From Microbacterium sp. ABRD28 (GTDB lineage Bacteria; Actinomycetota; Actinomycetes; Actinomycetales; Microbacteriaceae): a stretch of DNA of 64,000 nt. Below are positions 8,234 through 15,335 of this stretch, in pieces. The notes beneath the pieces were generated by a model. The model did not search any database and was not told the DNA's origin. It saw only the letters and a program-made list of their open reading frames with translations. Numbering within the stretch: the stretch's first letter is position 1; each line of letters opens with the position of its first letter. The position numbers and the translations under genes were made by a program. The stretch spans positions 806,001 to 870,000 of the forward strand of contig NZ_CP031015.1 of the NCBI RefSeq assembly GCF_003850245.1, read 5' to 3'.

Positions 8234-10199
8234 AGCGGTCACGCCGCGTTTGCGGATCGACCTCGCAGGCGAATGGGAGCTCACGGGCTGGCGTCAGAAC
8301 GACTGGCGCCTTGGCCTCACACCCGAGCGCGCGAAGGTGCAGGAGCCCGATGTGCCGAGTGTGCCGATCACCGTGCCGGGCTCCGTGCGTGGTGCATTAG
8401 AGCGCGCCGGGATCGTGCCGGACTCGACCGTCGGGGCCCAGTCCCGGCTCAGCGAATGGATCGAGCACCGACACTGGGTCTACCGTCGGGAGATTCCCTC
8501 CGGCGCGTCCAACTGGATAAGGGAACACCCACGCGAGCGCATCATCCTGGAGTGTGAGGGACTCGACACCAAGGGTGTCATCTTGGTCGACGAGCGCATC
8601 GTGGGAGAGTTCGAGGGATCGTTCACCCCGCACAGATTCGACATCACCGAGTCGATTGCGGCCGGCGGCCTCACTCTGCGGATCGTCTTCACCGATCTGC
8701 CTGACGGCCTCGGGCAAAACGGGTGGACCTCTCGCATCAGACAGTTCAAGGACCGATTCTCCTATGGCTGGGATTGGACACCCCGCCTCGTCCAGGTCGG
8801 CATCTCAGGACCGATCCGCCTCGTCGCGAGCGTCGGGATGGCTCTCGAACGTGCACGCATCTCAACGGATTACCGCGCCGATCCTGGCACGGGATCCGTC
8901 ACCATCGACGTCTCGGCGTGCGCGATTCCGACGGCCGCCGTTGCATCCGCCCGCCTCACAGGTCCGGGCGTCGACCTCACGAGCACCATCCCCGACCACG
9001 GACACATCGTCATCCCGGTGATCCCCCGCCCGTGGCACGTTCGACCGAAGGGAGCCCAGGCGCTCTACACGCTCACGCTCGCGGTCCACGCGGCCGACGG
9101 GGTCACGGAGGAGCGAGAGTTCGTCGTCGGCTTCCGTGAGTTGATGTGGGCGCCGACCGAAGCTGCACCGAAGGGTGTTGATGATTGGCTCTGCCTCGTC
9201 AACGGGCAGGCGGTCTTCCTGTCAGGGGTGAACTGGGTTCCCATCCGCCCGGACCGCGCCGATGTCCCGGCGGAGGAGTATCGCTCCCGCCTCACGGCAT
9301 ATCGCGACATGGGCATGACGATGATTCGGGTGTGGGGTGGCGCGGGGGCGGAGGCAGATGTCTTTTACGACCTCTGCGACGAACTGGGCCTCCTCGTTTG
9401 GCAGGAGTTGCCGCTGAGCTCCTCCGGACTTGACAACGAACCTCCCACCGACGATGCGTTCGCCCACGACCTGGCGAGGATCGCGTCCTCCTACGCCGAG
9501 CGTCTCCGTCACAGACCGTGTCTCGCCCTTTGGTGCGGGGGCAACGAGCTGACGCGGGTGACGGCACCGGCCGTTCCTGGTCGTCCGCTCGACGACGCTC
9601 ACCCGGCCTTGGCAGCCGCGCGCACAGCCCTCGAGGTGTCAGACCCTGGCCGCCGCTACATTGCGACATCGCCGATGGGTCCGCGGTTCGAGGCGGACCC
9701 GGCTGAATTCGGTGCCGGTGTGCATCACGACGTTCACGGGCCGTGGGAGTGGGCCGACAGTGAAGAGTCATGGGCGGCCTACTGGCGGGCAGATGACGCG
9801 GTGCTCCGCTCTGAGGTGGGTGTCGCCGGGTCAACAGGAATGGGATTGCTCGCGGAGAAGGGTCTTCTCCCGAATGTTCCCCGCGCCGAGTTGCGCTCTG
9901 TGTGGACCCACTCGAGTGGGTGGTGGCTGCGTACCTTTGATGATGCCGATCCCGATCAGCCGATCGGGGCTTGGGTGAGCTCATCGCAAGAACGCCAGGA
10001 GCGGATGCTTCGAATCGCTGCCTCGTTAACGCTCTCACGGTTCCCGCGTGCGGCCGGATTTCTCGTGTGGCTGGGGCACGACACGTTTCCGTGTGCCGTG
10101 AGTCTGTCTCTCCTGGACTGGGGTGGACAACTGAAGCCGGCGGCGCAGGGCCTGACGTCTGTCTTCGCCGGCGACGTGCGCTGTACGTCCGACCGCTGA
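8226..10199 (+). CDS. Beta-mannosidase-like GH2 glycoside hydrolase
   Basis: The 657-residue protein has the GH2 order: sugar-binding jelly roll (about 10-180), immunoglobulin-like domain (about 190-300) and catalytic barrel (about 310-640). WCGGNE places the acid/base Glu at 441, and RSEVG places the nucleophile Glu at about 530, both typical of the beta-mannosidase branch. It is shorter than the usual 800-890 residues and may lack the C-terminal accessory domain. The ATG at 8226 overlaps the GH130 stop. It has no signal peptide, so it would trim imported beta-mannosides in the cytoplasm. Confidence 0.88.
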   Translation: MREAVTPRLRIDLAGEWELTGWRQNDWRLGLTPERAKVQEPDVPSVPITVPGSVRGALERAGIVPDSTVGAQSRLSEWIEHRHWVYRREIPSGASNWIREHPRERIILECEGLDTKGVILVDERIVGEFEGSFTPHRFDITESIAAGGLTLRIVFTDLPDGLGQNGWTSRIRQFKDRFSYGWDWTPRLVQVGISGPIRLVASVGMALERARISTDYRADPGTGSVTIDVSACAIPTAAVASARLTGPGVDLTSTIPDHGHIVIPVIPRPWHVRPKGAQALYTLTLAVHAADGVTEEREFVVGFRELMWAPTEAAPKGVDDWLCLVNGQAVFLSGVNWVPIRPDRADVPAEEYRSRLTAYRDMGMTMIRVWGGAGAEADVFYDLCDELGLLVWQELPLSSSGLDNEPPTDDAFAHDLARIASSYAERLRHRPCLALWCGGNELTRVTAPAVPGRPLDDAHPALAAARTALEVSDPGRRYIATSPMGPRFEADPAEFGAGVHHDVHGPWEWADSEESWAAYWRADDAVLRSEVGVAGSTGMGLLAEKGLLPNVPRAELRSVWTHSSGWWLRTFDDADPDQPIGAWVSSSQERQERMLRIAASLTLSRFPRAAGFLVWLGHDTFPCAVSLSLLDWGGQLKPAAQGLTSVFAGDVRCTSDR

Positions 10200-10205
10200 G
10201 AAGTG

Positions 10206-10243
10206 ACGGTGGGCGGCGCGATCACGTTCGCGCCGCCCACCGT
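10206..10243. terminator. Bidirectional terminator between convergent genes
   Basis: A perfect 16-bp stem (10206-10221 with 10228-10243) encloses a 6-base loop, lying between the GH2 gene and the Gfo/Idh gene that converge here. There is no clear T tract on either side, so it may stop transcription by stem strength alone. Confidence 0.75.
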
Positions 10244-10259
10244 CGGGTGTCACAGAATC

Positions 10260-11411
10260 TCAGTCGGGCTCAACCGCGCGACCCGTGTTGTGGGAGCGCA
10301 GAGCCGCGTCGTAGATGGCGTGGGTGCGGGCAGCCTCGTGTGGGGTCGCCGCGCCGAACCGCTCGCCGAGGTGACCGACGCGTTCGGCGAGGAAGACAGC
10401 CCACATCTGCAGGATCGCGTCCGAGAATCCCGATTCGAAGATTCCGCCCGTGACCGTCGGCCACGCCGACTGGCTCCCGACGTCGATCTGCTGCCAGAGT
10501 TGCTCGCGTCCGACGCCCGGAACATCCCCGACTCGGAACACCTCCAGGGTCGATGGGTGTTTCGTCGAGAATCGCACACCACCCTCTGTGCCGGTGACCT
10601 CGAGGATCCACGTGTTCTTCTCGCCGGGTGCGATGCGCTTGGCTTCCACCGTCAGCGGGAACCTGTCCTGACCGCTGGAGACCCACGAGTGGAACGTCGC
10701 GTTGTCCCAGGTGTCGCAGGGTTCCATAGTGCCGTCGGGTCCGGGGCGTTCGGTGACGACGTCCTGTAGCACTGCGTAGACGGAGTCTGGGTCCCACCCG
10801 AGTCGGAGGGGCACATGCCACGCGTGCATTCCGAGGTCGTTCATGACCCCGGCTGCGCCGCAGAAGCGTGCCTGTCGTTTCCAGTTGATCGGCTTGGTGG
10901 GATCGACGTCGCTCGAGTGCAGAAACGCGCTTCGGGCCTCGACGACGCGTCCCAGGGTTCCCTGCCGAAGGAAGTTGAGCGCAAGCTGCGCGCCGGGGAA
11001 GAACGGCATTTCGCTGGAGCACCGCACGAAGACGCCCGGATGCTCGTCTAAGGCGCTGATGATCGAGGCCGCGGCCGCACGGTCGATGCCGAAGGGTTTC
11101 TCGGCGAGAAGATCCTTGCCGGCCCGGATGACGTCGGTGTAAATGGCTTCGTGGAGGTCGTGCCGCACGGCGACGTAGCAGACATCGATGGAGGGGTCGT
11201 CGAGCAGCTGCCGGTAGTCGGTCGTCTTCGTCGTCACGGTGTCGATCTGGTCGAACCAGTCCATCGCGGCCGGGTTGATGTCACACACCGCGGTGAGGCG
11301 GGGGCGGACGGGATGGTCGACGAGGGCGGGCCATCGTTGGAGTGCGGCGGCGATCTCGCGCCCCATCAGTCCTCCACCGATGATCGCGACATTGACCTCC
11401 GGCGCGCTCAT
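10260..11411 (-). CDS. Gfo/Idh/MocA-family NAD(P)-dependent oxidoreductase
   Basis: A 383-residue protein with an N-terminal Rossmann fold (GGGLMG at residues 12-17) and the family motif EKPFG at 104-108, followed by the usual alpha/beta C-terminal domain. Members oxidise or reduce sugars, sugar acids or inositols, and the substrate cannot be read from sequence. It overlaps the upstream aldolase gene (ATGA), so the two are co-expressed from the divergent promoter near 12320. In this cluster it could reduce an aldehyde from the aldolase or oxidise a modified sugar; both are inference. Confidence 0.9.
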   Translation of the reverse strand: MSAPEVNVAIIGGGLMGREIAAALQRWPALVDHPVRPRLTAVCDINPAAMDWFDQIDTVTTKTTDYRQLLDDPSIDVCYVAVRHDLHEAIYTDVIRAGKDLLAEKPFGIDRAAAASIISALDEHPGVFVRCSSEMPFFPGAQLALNFLRQGTLGRVVEARSAFLHSSDVDPTKPINWKRQARFCGAAGVMNDLGMHAWHVPLRLGWDPDSVYAVLQDVVTERPGPDGTMEPCDTWDNATFHSWVSSGQDRFPLTVEAKRIAPGEKNTWILEVTGTEGGVRFSTKHPSTLEVFRVGDVPGVGREQLWQQIDVGSQSAWPTVTGGIFESGFSDAILQMWAVFLAERVGHLGERFGAATPHEAARTHAIYDAALRSHNTGRAVEPD

Positions 11412-12253
11412 CGGTCGCCACCGTGAACGAGAAACAGAGCGTCGTCGACGGAGGCGTCAGCATGGAGGATCGCCATCAGCGCGGCCGTGATGCCGGCGGG
11501 GTTCTCGTGCTGCACCACGTTGCGTCCGTACACGATGCCACGCGCGCCCGCGTCGAGGACACCGCGCGTGCGCTCGAGGAGGGTGCGATCGTCGACACGC
11601 CCCCCGCCCCTCACCAGAACGGGTACAGGCCCGGCCACCTCGATGACTTGTCTGTACTCCGCGATGTCGTCGCACGGGTCTGCCTTGATCAGGTCGGCAC
11701 CCAACTCGACGGCCTGCCGCACCAGGGTCAGGATCTTGTCCACATCGCCGTCGACCATGTACCCACCGCCCGCCTTCGCGTTGTCCTGCATCACGAGCGG
11801 TTCGATCATGAGGGGCATCCCGAATCGGGTGGCTCGTTCGCGCAGCGCCATAATCGAGCGGATGTTGGCTTCGCGAATCTCCGGACGATCGGGGATGTGC
11901 ATGAGGTTGGCGCACACCGCGACAGCGTCGAGTCGGACTGCCTCTTCGATCGCGTGGGGCACGTGATGGCTGAAGATGTGGGAGTCCAGCGGATTTCCGT
12001 AGACGTTCGCGACGTCCGTCCGAAGCACCAAAGCAGGCTTGTTGCGTCCAGGGCGTTCCTGCAGGAGGCGGGCCTGTCCGATCGTCAACTGGATGGCGTC
12101 TGGACCGGCATCCACAAGGGTGTCGATCACGTGGGGCATGTTCTCGATGCCGGTGATGAAGCCACGCTCTCCGAAGAAGCCGTGGTCAACGGCGACATCT
12201 AGCGCGCGGCCGGATGTCGGGTGAAAAAGTCTGTTCAGCCGATAGGGCGTCAT
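11408..12253 (-). CDS. Class I aldolase, DhnA/LsrF type
   Basis: The 281-residue TIM-barrel protein matches the DeoC/LacD/DhnA aldolase superfamily: AVDHGFFG at 21-28, the Schiff-base region LIKADP with Lys190, and the phosphate-binding VRGGGR at 214-219. The start at 12253 is chosen for AAGGAGAGACGA directly upstream; an in-frame ATG at 12322 would reach into the operator. It is divergent from the kinase-isomerase fusion, with a LacI operator between, so both arms should respond to the same regulator. It probably splits the ketose phosphate made by the fusion enzyme. The exact substrate is unknown. Confidence 0.85.
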   Translation of the reverse strand: MTPYRLNRLFHPTSGRALDVAVDHGFFGERGFITGIENMPHVIDTLVDAGPDAIQLTIGQARLLQERPGRNKPALVLRTDVANVYGNPLDSHIFSHHVPHAIEEAVRLDAVAVCANLMHIPDRPEIREANIRSIMALRERATRFGMPLMIEPLVMQDNAKAGGGYMVDGDVDKILTLVRQAVELGADLIKADPCDDIAEYRQVIEVAGPVPVLVRGGGRVDDRTLLERTRGVLDAGARGIVYGRNVVQHENPAGITAALMAILHADASVDDALFLVHGGDR

Positions 12254-12316
12254 TCGTCTCTCCTTGAGGGGCCCATGATTTCTTCTGTGCCCGTGTTGTG
12301 TCACACTAATCACGTG

Positions 12317-12330
12317 AGACAACGTTGTCT
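12317..12330. promoter_or_regulatory. LacI-type operator O3 (divergent)
   Basis: AGACAACGTTGTCT is a perfect 14-bp palindrome, the most symmetrical of the three sites. It lies between the aldolase gene (start 12253, minus strand) and the fusion gene (start 12349, plus strand), so one bound repressor could control both directions. Confidence 0.78.
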
Positions 12331-12348
12331 AGACGAAGGGGAGCAGGA

Positions 12349-14367
12349 GTGACATCTATTGCGGTCGCAGGCCATGTCTGCGTCGATCTCGCGCCGCGCA
12401 TCGGCGACACGGCGGACATCCTTCCAGGAGCGCTGGTGGACGTCGGGCCGCTCGCGGTATCACTGGGCGGATGCGTCGCGAACACCGCGCGCGCTCTTGC
12501 AGGGCTCGGTACACCCGTTGTCGCGTACGCGGCGGTCGGGGACGATGCGCTGGGCCGCATCGTACGGGAGCAGCTGGAGACGTCGATGATCGATGCCAGA
12601 GTGAGCGACGTGGCGGCGCCCACCTCCTATTCGATCGTGTTCGAGCCGTCAGGAGCTGACCGCACCTTCTGGCATCATGTTGGCGCCAATGCGCTGTTCG
12701 ACGGCGGCGACGTTGACGCGAGCAGCGCGGACATCGTGCATCTTGGGTACCCCTCACTCCTCCCGGCTGTCCTCGCCGATGACGCGCGACCCTTGATGGC
12801 GCTACTTCAGCGCGTGCGAGAAGCAGGCGCGAGTGTGTCCGTCGATCTGGCCGTGGTCGATCCGATCTCTGACGCTGCGCGTCTAGACTGGCCGACCATC
12901 CTGCGCACGCTCGCCCCGTACTGCGATGTCCTCACCCCGAGCCTGGACGACCTCACGTCAGTGCTGAGGATGGATGCTGAGGACGACGCCGATCTGGCTG
13001 AGCTCTTCGCCGAGCTCCTCATCTCTTGGGGAGCAGCCGTCGTCGTCATATCCGCCGGAGCGGGGGGGCTGGTCATGCGCACAGCGGACGCCCGCCGCTT
13101 GCGCAACGCCGGACGAGGGGTGGCAGGCCTTGCCGAGACATGGGCCAACCAGGCTCTGCGTGCGCCGGCGTTGACCGTGCAGGAGGTTCGCACGACCAAC
13201 GGCGCCGGCGATGCGTCGACAGCAGGCATTCTCTATGCGATCGCTCAGGAACTATCTCCGGAGCAAGCACTCCGCCTGGCAACAGCATCCTCCGCGTCCG
13301 TTGTCTCCGGTGCAGGTGTCAGCGCGGCAAGCATCCTCGCCTTCGCCCCAGAGCTCGCACATATGTTGCATGCGCACCCTCGTCCGGTCGTCCTTCCCGC
13401 GAATCAGCCCACACGGCGCTTCTACCGCGGGGGAGAACAGATCTCACAGTTCCGAGACGCTGGGCACAGTGAGCCCTTCACTCCTGAGGACTGGGTCGGT
13501 TCGACCGTGTCCGTGCGAAACGAGCAACCGTCCGGGCTTACGACACTCCCCGGTGGTGGGCTGCTGAAGGACGCGATCGCCTCGGACCCGTGCGGCTGGC
13601 TGGGCCCGGCTCACGTCGAGCGCTACGGCGATGACCCGATGATCCTGGTCAAGATCCTCGACGCGGGACAACGGCTTCCCGTCCATGCCCACCCCGACGG
13701 TGCCTTCGCAGCACGGCACCTCGGCACCGCCCACGGTAAGGCCGAAGCGTGGCACATCCTCACGCCGGGCGTCATCTACCTGGGGTTGCGTCGCGATGTC
13801 GAGCGTGAAGAACTTGCGACGCTTGTCCATGAACAGCGAGTGGAGGACCTCCTTGACCTCCTCAACAGGGTCGACGTGAACCCCGGAGACCGCGTCTTCG
13901 TGCCGCCCGGCGTAATGCACGCCATCGGCGAGGGCGTCCTCCTGCTGGAAGTCCAGGAGCCCGAGGACCTGTCGATCCTCCTGGAATGGCGAGACTTCGA
14001 GATCGACGGCGCGACCCACGGACACCTCGGGCTCGGCTTTGACTTCGCCCTCGACGCCGTAGACCTCACCGCGCTTGATCCGGCGCGACTGGCCGAGCTC
14101 GTCCTTCCCGCGTCGACCGGACCCTCGTTGCCCGCGATTGCCGAGCGTTACTTCCGGCTCGATCGCATCGACGTCGATGGCGTTCACCGCCTCGCCAGCG
14201 AGTTCTCGGTGGTCGTCGGTTTGGAGGGCTCGCTCCGAATCCCCATCGATCAGGTCGTCGAGATCGGGCGGGGGACGACGGCGTTGATTCCCGCCGCGGC
14301 AGGGCCGGTCGACCTCGTCGGCACAGGCAGCGTCCTCGTGGCACGACCGCCGGCGGCTGACCGATGA
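12349..14367 (+). CDS. PfkB-family sugar kinase fused to mannose-6-phosphate isomerase
   Basis: This 672-residue protein joins two enzymes. Residues 1 to about 345 form a PfkB/ribokinase-like kinase: GGCVANTARALAGLG near 40-55, and the C-terminal signature TNGAGDAS with catalytic Asp288. From about residue 360 it matches type I phosphomannose isomerase: metal-site VHAHPD (His446, His448), Glu466 in the AEAWHIL stretch, and His524 in PPGVMHAIG. The GTG start at 12349 follows GGGGAGCAGGA and clears the operator; the 12325 alternative would lie inside it. The product could phosphorylate and isomerise one sugar in a single chain. It is the first of four overlapping genes. Confidence 0.88.
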   Translation: MTSIAVAGHVCVDLAPRIGDTADILPGALVDVGPLAVSLGGCVANTARALAGLGTPVVAYAAVGDDALGRIVREQLETSMIDARVSDVAAPTSYSIVFEPSGADRTFWHHVGANALFDGGDVDASSADIVHLGYPSLLPAVLADDARPLMALLQRVREAGASVSVDLAVVDPISDAARLDWPTILRTLAPYCDVLTPSLDDLTSVLRMDAEDDADLAELFAELLISWGAAVVVISAGAGGLVMRTADARRLRNAGRGVAGLAETWANQALRAPALTVQEVRTTNGAGDASTAGILYAIAQELSPEQALRLATASSASVVSGAGVSAASILAFAPELAHMLHAHPRPVVLPANQPTRRFYRGGEQISQFRDAGHSEPFTPEDWVGSTVSVRNEQPSGLTTLPGGGLLKDAIASDPCGWLGPAHVERYGDDPMILVKILDAGQRLPVHAHPDGAFAARHLGTAHGKAEAWHILTPGVIYLGLRRDVEREELATLVHEQRVEDLLDLLNRVDVNPGDRVFVPPGVMHAIGEGVLLLEVQEPEDLSILLEWRDFEIDGATHGHLGLGFDFALDAVDLTALDPARLAELVLPASTGPSLPAIAERYFRLDRIDVDGVHRLASEFSVVVGLEGSLRIPIDQVVEIGRGTTALIPAAAGPVDLVGTGSVLVARPPAADR

Positions 14368-15335
14368 GGTCTTTGGAAGAACTGCGGCGGAAGGGCCTGC
14401 TCGCAACCGATGCCGCGGTGTCGACGGTAGTGGAGAGGTTCGGGGTGCCCGGATCGGGCGACAATGCCCGCGTTCTCGAGGCGAATGTCGGACACGGGTT
14501 CAGGTTCGAGGTCCTTGCCGACAGAGGCTTTGACATCGGACTGGCTGAGTATCGTGGCACGCCGATCTCGTGGCGCTCACCGGTCTCGGATGCTCGACCC
14601 TTGTCCTCGCCAGCCGGCAACGACTGGCTGGGGCGGTTCACCGGCGGACTGCTCGTCACGTGCGGGCTGCGCGTCGCTGGCGCTGCTGCCGGATCGCCAC
14701 TTCACGGCGATATCAGCCACCGTCCCGCGTCGCACGTGCGCAGCGCACCGCCGCGGGGCCGGGCGTTGGTCGAGCTGGGAGCGGACATCGACGACGAGAG
14801 CATCTTCGGCGCGGGACTTCGAGTCGAACGTTCGATCTCGTCGGGCCTCACGCCGTCGGGTCAGGCGTGGATCGGTGTCGACGACGGCGTCGTCAACACC
14901 AGCTCGCTGTCGGCGGAAATCCACATCTTGTACCACCTGAACTTCGGCGCGCCGGTCATTCTGCCCGGCACTGAGGTGACCATCGATGCTCGGCGAACTC
15001 TCCCTAGAGACGCCGATAGCACGCGCTTCAGTGCGTCGATCCTGCCCGCGACGGTGGATGAGGTGGTCGAAGCCGTCTATCTCCACGAGCAGGCGAGTCA
15101 TGTGCACCTCCGGACGCCCGGAGGCCATTCCGTTGCCATCGAATGGTCCGCCGACACCCTCCCCTACCTACACCAGTGGATCTTCCCCACCCGCGGACGC
15201 TGGGCGCTCGGGATCGAGCCGGCAACCAGTCCGCTGTTCAAAAAGGACGACACATCCGAGACCGAACGGTCCACGCTCGAACCGGGGCACAGTCGTACCC
15301 ATCGACTTCGCGTGACTGTCGGAGAGGCGTCGTGA
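14364..15335 (+). CDS. DUF4432 family protein (aldose-1-epimerase-like)
   Basis: The 323-residue protein carries DUF4432 hallmarks: EVLADRGFDIG, GGLLVTCGL and SPLHGDISHRPAS, followed by a beta-sandwich C-terminal half typical of galactose mutarotase-like folds. It overlaps the kinase-isomerase gene by ATGA and the dehydrogenase gene by GTGA, so it is translationally coupled to both. A role in anomer interconversion of the imported sugar is likely by fold and context, but no member-specific activity can be read from the sequence. Confidence 0.83.
   Translation: MRSLEELRRKGLLATDAAVSTVVERFGVPGSGDNARVLEANVGHGFRFEVLADRGFDIGLAEYRGTPISWRSPVSDARPLSSPAGNDWLGRFTGGLLVTCGLRVAGAAAGSPLHGDISHRPASHVRSAPPRGRALVELGADIDDESIFGAGLRVERSISSGLTPSGQAWIGVDDGVVNTSSLSAEIHILYHLNFGAPVILPGTEVTIDARRTLPRDADSTRFSASILPATVDEVVEAVYLHEQASHVHLRTPGGHSVAIEWSADTLPYLHQWIFPTRGRWALGIEPATSPLFKKDDTSETERSTLEPGHSRTHRLRVTVGEAS

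Noticed and set aside
12254..12322. Longer N terminus of the aldolase from the ATG at 12322
   Set aside because: It would place the operator in the coding part and lacks a ribosome binding site, while 12253 has AAGGAGA directly upstream.
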